From Lachnospiraceae bacterium (lineage in GTDB: Bacteria > Bacillota > Clostridia > Lachnospirales > Lachnospiraceae), in contig SVFQ01000017.1 of the NCBI GenBank assembly GCA_015056765.1, forward strand, positions 1 through 64,000: a stretch of 64,000 nt of DNA, given 5' to 3'. Shown here piece by piece: positions 9,463 to 18,005 of the stretch. The position numbers and the translations under genes are program-made. The number at the start of each line of letters is the position of its first letter. The stretch's first letter is position 1. The notes under the pieces are model-generated. The model saw only the letters and a program-made list of their open reading frames with translations, ran no database searches and had not been told where the DNA came from.

Positions 9463-11541
9463 TTATAGATAATACAAACTAAATTCATTCCAAATGGTCA
9501 TCATGTCATTGATGAAGGAGCTTCCAAGGGTGACAAACAGTACAATGATAAAGATCAAAATACCCATAGCCACGATAGAAAGCAGTACGGATCCGATGCC
9601 CTTCGTAAAGGTGAATTGATGAATCATCAAAAGACCGATGAAGGCATAAAGTACAAACAATACCGTAGGGAATGCAAACAGGAACTGCACAAAAAGCGCT
9701 TCTTCCTGAATAATAATTCTGGATAAAACCGTACCAATCAGGTACAGGTAAATGGATGGATATAAAGAATATGCCGTAACCTTAAAGATATTCTTCATAT
9801 TACCTTTACCGTCGATTAAGGTACCTATTGCCCAGTTACCGATGATAAACAGCAGGTATGGTACCAGTGTGCTGACAAGTACCAATGGTACGTTTACTTT
9901 TTCTGTATTTGCTCTGTTTACCAAGAAACCGGAATACTTGGTCATAATCAGTTTCGACCAGGTAAAGAGGACGAAAATCAATACGCCAAACTTCACACTA
10001 CCGGCATCTTCATATTTCACATCATCAAAGGCTTTGAAAGGATGAGAAATCACATAGCCCGGCCATGTAAATGCCGTGTATTTGATTTTCTTCCATTTCT
10101 TTACGAAACTACTTTCTACATAACCTTCCTGAGAAGCTTTTTTCTGATACTGCTTCTTCAAAACTTTGATGACTACAATCAAAAGGATGATGCCTAAGAG
10201 GATGTACGCAAAGCCTTGATTCAAGGCTTTTTCTCTTACCTGCTCATAGGCAGTGGAGTAGCTTTCTCTTTCGCCGCATGCCTTGAAGTGCTTCATGGCA
10301 TTTTCGAAATCTCCATTACGAAGTTCCCATTTGCCAAGTCCTACATTGGCTGCAATCAAATGTGGATTGATGTCATATACCTGCTGCCAATAGGGATAAG
10401 CAGCCTCATAATCATACTGTCCTTGATGGTCTAACGCAGTATTGATGAGAGCACCATATCCGGTAGGTTCAAAAACTTCGATGGTCTTGGAGACCAGATC
10501 TGCTACCAGGATTTTATCTCCCATAAAGCAGACATCTACCGGGCTGTTTAAGGAGCCGGTCTGCTTGCCGATACCACCTAAGGTATAGAGGAGCAGTGCG
10601 TCTTTACTATAGACGAAGATTCTGCTTCGATTGCTGTCTAAGACAGCGAATCTACCATCTGCTGCAGTGGCGATGTTTACCAGCTGACTGGTGATGCTGG
10701 TACCGATGGTCAAATCACCCATAGCCGGGTAGATGGTATCGTATTCCGGCATGATGTCACTACCACCGGCATTTAGTCTTCGAATGGGGCTGGATGTTTT
10801 ATTATCTTTGACAGTCGCCATGAGGAAACCGTCTGCATCCAAAGCGATATCACTATAGTCTGTAGGGAGCCATAATGCCATACGCGCTTTCTGCTCTTTT
10901 GTGGCAATCAATCTGTAGAATCTGTCGATGAAACTAGGCTCTACCTGATTGGCACCTACGAATCTGGAGTAGTCTCCCTGGGGAGTCAGCTCAATGATAC
11001 CTTCGTATACGCTCTTTGCTTTTACATAGATTCGATCATTTCTGTCCACTACCACTTTAGTAGGCTGGAACTTTAGAGATTCCATGCCGGTGATTTCCGG
11101 GTTGGTGATGGTTCTCTTCCAGGTTCCCTGCTGGTCAAATTCCAAAATCTGACCTTTTGCTTCTTCGCAGACATAGATGCTGCCTTTCTCTGTCACATAG
11201 ACACAGGTAGGACTGGCAATAGATGCCTCGCCCTTGTCTGTCTTATATGCTGTAATGCTTTGAATCAATTGAAAGTCTTCATCCAGGATGGCGATTTCGC
11301 CTGTCATAGCCACATAGATTTTATGATCCCGGTAGAATACATCTGTGATTCCGTCAAATCCACTGATTCCCGCATCGCTGCCTCGTACACTCTTTTTCCA
11401 CTGATAAGCATCCGGTTCCGGCACCGGTCTCATCCAAATGTCATAGCCATAAGACTGGGCATTTGCTTTTACCGGAAAAGCGGTAGCCAAAGTAAAAAGG
11501 CACAATATGAAAATCAGTATTCTTTTTGTCATTTGCTTCAT
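9463..11541 (-). CDS. NHL-propeller/TPR/Yip1 fusion membrane protein of module 1
   Basis: A 692-residue protein with a cleavable signal peptide (residues 1-28, ending in VKANA). Residues about 50-360 form NHL-type propeller repeats (PTKVVVDRNDRIYVKA; SPVDVCFMGDKILVADL). About 364-430 is a TPR-like helical pair (AAYPYWQQVYDINPHLIAANVG and the following helix). A membrane helix lies at 443-461, followed by a basic linker and from about 490 a Yip1-type polytopic domain with about five membrane segments and a GNWAIGTLIDGKG motif (568-580). The sensor-like propeller should be outside and the Yip1 domain in the membrane. In the paralogous module the same protein is encoded as two genes (44010-45524 and 43346-44005), which supports a physical link between the two halves. 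Role unknown; an assembly or sensing role for the importer is inference. Confidence 0.82.
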   Translation of the reverse strand: MKQMTKRILIFILCLFTLATAFPVKANAQSYGYDIWMRPVPEPDAYQWKKSVRGSDAGISGFDGITDVFYRDHKIYVAMTGEIAILDEDFQLIQSITAYKTDKGEASIASPTCVYVTEKGSIYVCEEAKGQILEFDQQGTWKRTITNPEITGMESLKFQPTKVVVDRNDRIYVKAKSVYEGIIELTPQGDYSRFVGANQVEPSFIDRFYRLIATKEQKARMALWLPTDYSDIALDADGFLMATVKDNKTSSPIRRLNAGGSDIMPEYDTIYPAMGDLTIGTSITSQLVNIATAADGRFAVLDSNRSRIFVYSKDALLLYTLGGIGKQTGSLNSPVDVCFMGDKILVADLVSKTIEVFEPTGYGALINTALDHQGQYDYEAAYPYWQQVYDINPHLIAANVGLGKWELRNGDFENAMKHFKACGERESYSTAYEQVREKALNQGFAYILLGIILLIVVIKVLKKQYQKKASQEGYVESSFVKKWKKIKYTAFTWPGYVISHPFKAFDDVKYEDAGSVKFGVLIFVLFTWSKLIMTKYSGFLVNRANTEKVNVPLVLVSTLVPYLLFIIGNWAIGTLIDGKGNMKNIFKVTAYSLYPSIYLYLIGTVLSRIIIQEEALFVQFLFAFPTVLFVLYAFIGLLMIHQFTFTKGIGSVLLSIVAMGILIFIIVLFVTLGSSFINDMMTIWNEFSLYYL

Positions 11542-11546
11542 ATTGC

Positions 11547-12449
11547 TTACTCCTTCATACCGGATGTTGCCATGGTAGAGATTACGTTGGTCTGCATCAT
11601 CAAAAAGACAGATACAGGAATAATAAATACTACTACGGTAGCTGCAGCCAGGACACCTGCTCTGGCGATACCGACTGTGGTACCACTGGCAAGCTGTGAA
11701 AGTGCATAGGCCACGCTCTTTAGCTTCTCTGTGTAAATATATTTGTCACCGGTGTTGGTCCACAGTGCCTGGAATACCAGGATGAATGCTGTAACAGCTG
11801 CCGGTTTTACCAAAGGAAGCATAATCTTCATGTGCACCTGGAACTGACTGGCGCCATCGATTTTCGCTGCCTCTATCAAACTATCCGGAATCTGTTCCAT
11901 GAAGTTGATCATCAGGTAAAGACCCAGTGTAGAAGCAAACTGTGGGAAGATGATGGCCCAATAGCTATCAATCAAATGCAGTTTGGAAATGGTGATAAAG
12001 TTTGGCACCATGGTTACGGTGGCATTGAACATCAAGGAGTACACAATCATCTTGGAGATGAATTTGGATCCCGGGAAGGTGTACTTTGCCAGGGGATACG
12101 CACACATAGATGCGATAAGGATGTGCCCCACCGAGCCGATTCCCACTACAAAGAGGGAGTTAAATAAATAGCGGCTAAAGGGAATCAAAGTGTTGTTCAA
12201 TACGCTGGCCAAATCCCTGAAGTTATTCAAGGTAGGATTTCGTACAAAGAGCTTTGGTGGGAACATATACATTTCATTTAGTGGCTTCAATGCCTGGTTA
12301 AACATATAGATAACCGGGAAGAAGAATAAGAAGCCCAAGATGAAAAGCACAATGCCCATAAGCAGATTGCCCATGAAGCTTCTGCTGCTCTTTCTTGCCG
12401 AACTTTTCATATCCAGTTTGTTATTTCGTCTGTGTATTTTTGCTCGCAT
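11547..12449 (-). CDS. CUT1 sugar ABC permease (MalG type), permease B of module 1
   Basis: A 300-residue permease with six predicted membrane segments and an ATPase-docking loop IEAAKIDGASQFQVHMKIMLP-like near residue 195. The N-terminus has a basic cytoplasmic tail (MRAKIHRRNNKLDMKSSARK). The counterpart at 45543-46418 shares ALKPLNE/ALKPLDE, the PPK(L/I)F segment, NFMEQIP/QFMEGLP and an identical IEAAKIDGA. It ends 5 bases before the NHL-Yip1 gene and begins 14 bases after its partner permease (12464-13369), so the two form the first channel of the operon. Confidence 0.93.
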   Translation of the reverse strand: MRAKIHRRNNKLDMKSSARKSSRSFMGNLLMGIVLFILGFLFFFPVIYMFNQALKPLNEMYMFPPKLFVRNPTLNNFRDLASVLNNTLIPFSRYLFNSLFVVGIGSVGHILIASMCAYPLAKYTFPGSKFISKMIVYSLMFNATVTMVPNFITISKLHLIDSYWAIIFPQFASTLGLYLMINFMEQIPDSLIEAAKIDGASQFQVHMKIMLPLVKPAAVTAFILVFQALWTNTGDKYIYTEKLKSVAYALSQLASGTTVGIARAGVLAAATVVVFIIPVSVFLMMQTNVISTMATSGMKE

Positions 12450-12463
12450 TTTATATCTCCGGA

Positions 12464-13369
12464 TCAGGTTCCTACTTTGGATAAGAACTTTTGGAATACC
12501 AGGTTACAGAAAATCATAATGAGGAACAGGAGCACTGCTATGGCGCTGGCGCGTCCCATCTCCATACGAATCAAACCATAGTCATTTAAGTGGTTTACGA
12601 TGGTATGGCTGGCATATCCCGGGCTTGGGAAGCCTACCAGGGCATCTGCTACACCACCTACGCTGAGTGCGGAAGTGATGGACATAACCGCACCAAACAT
12701 CAGCTGAGGCTTCATGTTTGGCAAAGTAACATACCATAATTCCTGCCAACGGTTACGGATACCATCGATGGCTGCTGCTTCATACTGTGCTTCATCCACG
12801 CCTTTGATACCGGCAACGAAGGACAAGAAGCCTACGCCAAGGCTCATCCAGACGGATACGATGATAACCACCGGGAGAATGTAGTTCTTATCTGCAAGCC
12901 ATAGGATTTTCTCCGAAATGATGCCATTCTTTAGGAGGATACCATTTAAGTAACCGGTAGCATCATTGGAGAAAATGAGGCCAAAGATTACGACTGCATT
13001 TCCAGCCATACTTGGTGCATAGAAAACCACTGTTAAAATCGTTCCAAGCCAGTGTGGAAGTTCATTGATCATCCACGCCAGCAGGAAGGAAAGGATATAT
13101 CCGAAAGGACCTACGAACACGGCGATGATGAAGGTGTTCTGCAGTGCCTTGATGAAGATTGTATCCTCTAAAATCAATTTCTTGTAATTCTCAAGGCCGA
13201 TGAATTTCGCCGGCTCTAAGATGTTGTAATCCGTGAAGCTATACCAGATAGCCTGCAGTACCGGATACACCACAAAGGTAACGAAAAAGAGTAGGAACGG
13301 GAGCATCATCAGATACAAGGTCTTATTCTTTTTCATTTCCAGCCATGTGATTTGTGCTTTCTTTTTCAT
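12464..13369 (-). CDS. CUT1 sugar ABC permease (MalF type), permease A of module 1
   Basis: A 301-residue permease with six predicted membrane segments. The docking loop is unusual: EAAAIDGI is followed by RNRWQELWYVTLPNMKP instead of the common short loop, and the counterpart at 46408-47346 has an almost identical sequence (GIKNRWQELWYITLPNMKP). This shared loop marks both proteins as one sub-type. Other shared blocks are GPLGYILSF/GPFGYILSF, FAWLINELP/LAWMINELP and SLGxGFLSFVAG. The gene begins 12 bases after the giant binding protein gene. As elsewhere in the module there is no ATPase gene. Confidence 0.93.
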   Translation of the reverse strand: MKKKAQITWLEMKKNKTLYLMMLPFLLFFVTFVVYPVLQAIWYSFTDYNILEPAKFIGLENYKKLILEDTIFIKALQNTFIIAVFVGPFGYILSFLLAWMINELPHWLGTILTVVFYAPSMAGNAVVIFGLIFSNDATGYLNGILLKNGIISEKILWLADKNYILPVVIIVSVWMSLGVGFLSFVAGIKGVDEAQYEAAAIDGIRNRWQELWYVTLPNMKPQLMFGAVMSITSALSVGGVADALVGFPSPGYASHTIVNHLNDYGLIRMEMGRASAIAVLLFLIMIFCNLVFQKFLSKVGT

Positions 13370-13381
13370 GCCCGCTCCTTT

Positions 13382-16279
13382 CTATTTGGTAAGTCCAAAT
13401 TCTTTTCGTTTGTTACTTATTTCTTGATCTATGTAGTGAATGTTCTTATACAAGGTATCTACAGGATCTGTTTTGTCGTTATATACCTCTAAGAAAGAGT
13501 TCTCTACATATCGACCGGAGATGTATCCGCCGGGTACCTGAGGTACACCTCTCAGATTCTGCATTGCGCTCTCTACTTCTGCTTTCAGTCCCAGATTATC
13601 CGCTGTCTCCAGTGCAGCCTCTGTATTGGCTACCGGTACAGTACCTGCATCACCCAGTACAGAACGAAGTTCCTTGGAGTATGCGGACTGGGTTTCTTTG
13701 CTGGTCCACCATTTCAGGAAATCCCATGCTTCCTCTGCGGTGCCATTTTTCTCCACGCTGTTTTTCAAAATCATGGAGCCGCTGACAGTAGCAGTAGCGG
13801 TATGATCTACCGTACCATCTGCCTGCTTGGTGCCCGGGATTGGTGCGATACCCCAAAGTCCATCGATTTCCGGTGCTGCCGCCATGATATCCAGAATATA
13901 GGTGTAGTCCTCGATAATCAGTGGTGTCTGTCCGGTACGGAATCTGGTTACCACGCTGATGGTCTGCTCAAAGTTCTGTTTTGTATAGTATTCTGTCCAC
14001 TTCTTGAAGGTCATAAGTGCTTCATTGGAGCTTAAGGTGGACTTGGTGTTATCTTCTGTGTAAAGTTCCATGCCGTTTTGATACAGCAAGGAGTTAAATA
14101 CTGCATTTACCGGTTTGGTGGAAGTAGAACTCTGTCCACCCAGGAGTCTGTAACCTGTCGTGGTAAAGAAGCAGGACATATTGTCAGCCTGTAAGTATGG
14201 AATCATAGCTTCCAAATCTTCCCAGGTTTCCGGCACATCCAGATGCATTTGTTCTAAGATGTCCTTACGGTAAAACAGTACCGGGTAGCTCAACATATCC
14301 GGCAGTGCATAATAACCGCCCTGGTACTCAAAGTACTCCATACCCGCCTTCGGGAATCTGTCTGCTACTTCTTTAAAATCACTAAACTGTGTCAGGTCAT
14401 AGCCTGCATGACGATAGGCAAAGTTGGTAGGCATGGTATAATTTAGCTGCAATGCCACATCCGGACCATTGCCTGTCAAGGTGGCCGGCATAACCGTATC
14501 TGCGCCTACCATCTTCAAATCTACCTGATAAGTGCTTCCATCAAAAGAACGCTCTATGAGTTTTTCCAATACATCGTACTGGTCTCTTGTAGCTGTTGCA
14601 ATCCAGACTTCAATCTTCTTCTGGTCTTTTGTGGTCTTTTTCTCTCCTACCTGATAATCATTGGTAAAGGAACCTATAAAGGCCATAAAACCATGTCCGA
14701 ATTTCTGGAAGAAATTACCTTCTGCTTTCGGAAGCTTCGCACCATCTCCTGTTACAAGAAGATAGTCTAAAGTCAGTGGCTGAGAATCCAGACTCAGCAT
14801 CCACTCACTGATGGCAGTGATATTATCATTGAAGGTCGATAACTGTTTGGAAATCTTATCCGGTGTTTCAATGAGGTCTTCTAACTGAAGCAGCATCTTT
14901 GCGATTTCTCTAGTCTTCGTACTGCTTTCTACCGTATCACCCAAAGACTCTACTATAGTGCTAAGTCTGTAGTACTCTGTTTTCATGACATCTTCCATGT
15001 CTGGCACCATGGTGGTGATGGCATAGTCACGATAGGGGTCAGGGCTGCTTCCCATCACCGCTGTCAATTCTCGATATAAACTATTGAAGGCTTTTACACT
15101 GATTTTGGTCTGCAGATAAGCATAGGACATATCTCCCATGTTTACTGTCATAGACAAGATGTTCTTGCCTTCTTCTAAATAGAAATAAAATGGCTCTCCT
15201 GCTTCATCTGACAGGTAAGACATTTGGAATCCGCTTTTATAAGGGAACTTGCAAAGGCTGGCCTCTGCAAATGGTACTTTTCCATTTACCTTTACTTCAC
15301 GAATGGAATAAAAGTCACGATTCATGGTCTGGGCATATCTGGTGGCAATGTGATACAAGCCGCTCTTTGGCACTGTCACTTCCCAGTTGATGGTAGCTCC
15401 TGCATCTGCCCAACTTTTTCCACCAACAGTGTTCATCACAATGTTGCTGGAATGGTGTGGCATGGTAAGCGGTGAGGTTCGATCATTCTGTGGCACAATC
15501 ATGGATAAGGATGTGCTTGCCAAGTCTTCTGCCTGCACGATGATAGAACCATTTTCTAAATCTGTGCTCTTTATTTTTTCAGCATCCTTGTGTGCTTCCA
15601 AAAAGTCTGCATAGCTTTTTAGTCCGGCGCTACCTTTGACTCTCAGAGTTACCAGTTCCATATCTCCTTCTACTTTGTGAAGGGAAATGGTATTTTCGCC
15701 TTTGTCTAACCACACCAGTAACGGTCCATCTACAGATTTTTCCGCTGCTTCAATGGTTTCGGTCAGCATTTCGCTTCCCTGTACAAGTGCAGGGCTTGCG
15801 TAGTTTCTGTCATTCTTCATTAAGAAGTCTTTGTTTTCCAACACCCAGGCTCTCTGAAAATCTACGCTTTCTGCCTGTGTATAAGGGATTTCCCCGTTGA
15901 TATATAAATCTCTGCGGACGCTTTTATCCGTATCCGTAGAAACATAATAGTCAGCTTCAAGTTCGTAATAGCCGGCTTTTTCCACCTGAATCTTGCAGGT
16001 TGCATCGCCGTTTTCATCAGAAATCAATTCTTCTCCGCCTACTGTGATTACTGCGGAAAGATTATCTGTGGCAGCACCGTGCTGCTCTTTATATTGTTCA
16101 TAAGTGATATGTTTGCTGCTTTTGTCGGTTAAGTCCACCGGTGTGGAAAGCAACGTCTGGCGCAGCACCTTGTTTCCCTGTTTATGGGAAATGGAGTTTG
16201 CTACTATAACCAGCACGATAATTGCTGCTATGAGTGATACCACTATTTTTTGAATTCGTTCTTTTTTCTTCGTAGTCAT
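13382..16279 (-). CDS. Giant membrane-anchored solute-binding protein with two CBM-like domains, module 1
   Basis: A 965-residue protein, about twice the normal size of a sugar-binding protein. Residues 11-30 form one hydrophobic anchor and no lipobox cysteine is present, so it should be held by an uncleaved N-terminal helix. Two beta-sandwich domains resembling CBM6/CBM35-type modules lie at about 65-215 and 245-395 (GYYELEADYYVS; GLYHIATRYAQT; each with an INGEIPY or VNGKVPF turn). A helical linker starts with SSPDPYRDYAI (411-421). From about 553 to 940 is a family 1 solute-binding domain (PDVALQLNY; YALPDMLSYPVLFYRKDIL; PETWEDL; the WDFLKWW block). The homologue at 47371-50319 has the same layout. 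It probably captures polysaccharide chains through the CBM-like domains and presents them to the channel; that is inference. Confidence 0.88.
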   Translation of the reverse strand: MTTKKKERIQKIVVSLIAAIIVLVIVANSISHKQGNKVLRQTLLSTPVDLTDKSSKHITYEQYKEQHGAATDNLSAVITVGGEELISDENGDATCKIQVEKAGYYELEADYYVSTDTDKSVRRDLYINGEIPYTQAESVDFQRAWVLENKDFLMKNDRNYASPALVQGSEMLTETIEAAEKSVDGPLLVWLDKGENTISLHKVEGDMELVTLRVKGSAGLKSYADFLEAHKDAEKIKSTDLENGSIIVQAEDLASTSLSMIVPQNDRTSPLTMPHHSSNIVMNTVGGKSWADAGATINWEVTVPKSGLYHIATRYAQTMNRDFYSIREVKVNGKVPFAEASLCKFPYKSGFQMSYLSDEAGEPFYFYLEEGKNILSMTVNMGDMSYAYLQTKISVKAFNSLYRELTAVMGSSPDPYRDYAITTMVPDMEDVMKTEYYRLSTIVESLGDTVESSTKTREIAKMLLQLEDLIETPDKISKQLSTFNDNITAISEWMLSLDSQPLTLDYLLVTGDGAKLPKAEGNFFQKFGHGFMAFIGSFTNDYQVGEKKTTKDQKKIEVWIATATRDQYDVLEKLIERSFDGSTYQVDLKMVGADTVMPATLTGNGPDVALQLNYTMPTNFAYRHAGYDLTQFSDFKEVADRFPKAGMEYFEYQGGYYALPDMLSYPVLFYRKDILEQMHLDVPETWEDLEAMIPYLQADNMSCFFTTTGYRLLGGQSSTSTKPVNAVFNSLLYQNGMELYTEDNTKSTLSSNEALMTFKKWTEYYTKQNFEQTISVVTRFRTGQTPLIIEDYTYILDIMAAAPEIDGLWGIAPIPGTKQADGTVDHTATATVSGSMILKNSVEKNGTAEEAWDFLKWWTSKETQSAYSKELRSVLGDAGTVPVANTEAALETADNLGLKAEVESAMQNLRGVPQVPGGYISGRYVENSFLEVYNDKTDPVDTLYKNIHYIDQEISNKRKEFGLTK

Positions 16280-16306
16280 TAGCCTTAACCCTTGTTCTCT
16301 TTCTTC

Positions 16307-16348
16307 AAAAAAGGACTACGCCTTATTCCGCGGAATGAAGACGTAGCC
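16307..16348 (-). terminator. Hairpin with T-tract between binding-protein genes (attenuator)
   Basis: In the 89-base gap between the small and giant binding-protein genes, an imperfect stem pairs 16313-16320 with about 16341-16348, and an inner perfect palindrome (ATTCCGCGGAAT) forms the top. On the minus strand the stem is followed by six T residues (16312-16307). This is a Rho-independent terminator. Because the downstream genes have no other visible promoter, it probably acts as a partial terminator giving the small binding protein more transcript than the rest. Confidence 0.8.
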
Positions 16349-16368
16349 CCTCTTACTACTTCAAATCT

Positions 16369-17829
16369 TTAAAATCCAGCATCTTTCAGTTTAGCTTTAC
16401 CTTCATTTTCATAGGATTCCATAGTAGATCTAGCATCCTTGAATCCTGCTAAAACATCCTGTACACCATCCCAAGCTTTGATCAGTTCAGCAGAGTCCAT
16501 GCACCAGCTTAAGTCTGGCTGGAATCTGGAGTGTGCCCAGTCATAAAGCTCGATATCTTCATCTGTATAGAAGCTTCTGGATTCACCGTATTCTTTACCG
16601 TATACTGTGTAGTTACCTTCTTTTTCTTTCTCGTATGCTTCGTGCATCCAGTCGATACCATCATCTGTTACAAGTGCTCTGTAATCATAAGCGATTTTGG
16701 TAAGCACTTCACCAGGGATACCTGTTTTGTCTACAGATGCTTTTACTACACAGTCAACACCCCAGTAAGAAGTATTTACTTTGTAGTTATCGCTTAACGT
16801 AGTATAGTCGCCATCGCATGTTACGTTGGAGCCCCAAGGCCAGTAGCAGATACCATAGTTGAATTCAAGTCCGCCAAGCTGCCAGGATTCTGCTCTCTTT
16901 AATACGATTCTGTCATCATCTACTGCGTAAGCTGTATCCAGTTCTTCTTCCCCTTCTTCATTAGTACCTACAGACTGAGGATAAGCAAGACCTTCTTTTT
17001 CCAGTTTCTGATAGAACTCAAGCGCTTCGATTGTTGCATCGTTTGTTAAGTTTAAGTTACCTTCATTGTCTGCCAAAGCTACGCCGTTTGCACCAGCTGC
17101 CATGGAAGCCCAGTGATATGGGTAGTTACCGATAGGATATACACCATCAGGAAGTTTGGATTTCATTTCTGTCAGATAAGCTTCAAAGCTATCGTAATCC
17201 CATTTACCTTCCATAAACATTTCAGTAGGAGTTTTCTCCATACCGATTTCTTTTAACAAATCTCTGTCGTAAACAAGTACCCAAGAATCACCCAAGTTAT
17301 CATAAGAAATACCATAGCATCTTCCCTGCCAAGTTCCAGCGTTAGTATAGATAGAGCCTACCTGGATTTCGTCCAGATAATCTGTGATATCAAAAAGGAT
17401 ATCGCCGGTATAGCAAGCGATGAGGGATTCCGGATTTAGAGTGATGATATCTGCTGCAGGATCGCCTGCTGCTACAGAAGCGATCAAAAGATCGTCATCA
17501 TTGTATCCGTCATAACCATCCATAGCTGCTTTTTCCAACTTGATGTTGTACTTTTCTTCGATTTCAGCTTTTGCGTCTACGTATTTCTGATCTTCACTGT
17601 CTAAGTTGTTCCATTCACTACCGAATGCTTTTACAGTTACCCCGCCGAAGTCATAGGTTTCTTCCTCTGCTTCAGTTGTTTCAGCTTCAGCAACTTCTGT
17701 TGCAGGAGCTTCTTCAGACGCTGCAGGAGTATCTTCTGCAGGAGCCTGAGTTGTTGTATTGCCGCAAGCTACCAGACCAAGAGTCATGGAAGCAGCCAGT
17801 AATACAGATGCTACTTTCTTTAACTTCAT
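16369..17829 (-). CDS. Lipoprotein sugar-binding protein of ABC importer, module 1
   Basis: A 486-residue extracellular solute-binding protein with a signal peptide and lipobox GLVAC (lipidated Cys22), followed by an acidic, alanine/threonine/glutamate-rich linker (about 25-60). The rest fits family 1 binding proteins: LIASVAAGDPAADIITLNPE, FDITDYLDE and AYDYRALVTDDGIDWMHEAY. It should bind an oligosaccharide and deliver it to permeases of the operon. It is the first gene behind a strong promoter (17915-17943) and has an optimal ribosome site (GAAGGAGGG, 6 bases before the ATG). A terminator-like hairpin follows, consistent with a higher copy number than the downstream proteins. Confidence 0.93.
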   Translation of the reverse strand: MKLKKVASVLLAASMTLGLVACGNTTTQAPAEDTPAASEEAPATEVAEAETTEAEEETYDFGGVTVKAFGSEWNNLDSEDQKYVDAKAEIEEKYNIKLEKAAMDGYDGYNDDDLLIASVAAGDPAADIITLNPESLIACYTGDILFDITDYLDEIQVGSIYTNAGTWQGRCYGISYDNLGDSWVLVYDRDLLKEIGMEKTPTEMFMEGKWDYDSFEAYLTEMKSKLPDGVYPIGNYPYHWASMAAGANGVALADNEGNLNLTNDATIEALEFYQKLEKEGLAYPQSVGTNEEGEEELDTAYAVDDDRIVLKRAESWQLGGLEFNYGICYWPWGSNVTCDGDYTTLSDNYKVNTSYWGVDCVVKASVDKTGIPGEVLTKIAYDYRALVTDDGIDWMHEAYEKEKEGNYTVYGKEYGESRSFYTDEDIELYDWAHSRFQPDLSWCMDSAELIKAWDGVQDVLAGFKDARSTMESYENEGKAKLKDAGF

Positions 17830-17870
17830 AATAACCCTCCTTCGTTTTCACGAAATGAATCTTTTGATAT

Positions 17871-17895
17871 GGTGTTAACAATCTTTCTTAACACC
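17871..17895. promoter_or_regulatory. Probable LacI operator, inverted repeat GGTGTTAA-N9-TTAACACC
   Basis: Perfect 8-base arms (GGTGTTAA at 17871-17878, TTAACACC at 17888-17895) lie between the promoter and the ribosome site of the binding-protein gene, about 20-45 bases after the -10 box. A third TTAACA copy is at 17907-17912, next to the -10 box. Placement suits repression by a LacI-type protein; the same TGTTAA half-site recurs upstream of other genes of regions A and B. Confidence 0.6.
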
Positions 17896-17914
17896 TCTTT
17901 ATCAATTTAACATA

Positions 17915-17943
17915 ATGATAACTTTCTTTCCTATTTGTGTCAA
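17915..17943 (-). promoter_or_regulatory. Sigma-A promoter of the module 1 operon
   Basis: On the minus strand a perfect -35 box TTGACA (17943-17938) is followed after exactly 17 bases by TATCAT (17920-17915), one mismatch from consensus. Transcription would start about 80 bases upstream of the binding-protein ATG at 17829, leaving a leader that carries the TGTTAA inverted repeat. Confidence 0.8.
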
Positions 17944-18005
17944 TTGTACAAGTTTGCCATAATTGGACAAACACTTTTGTTTACTCTGATTTTAGTTTTT
18001 TAACA

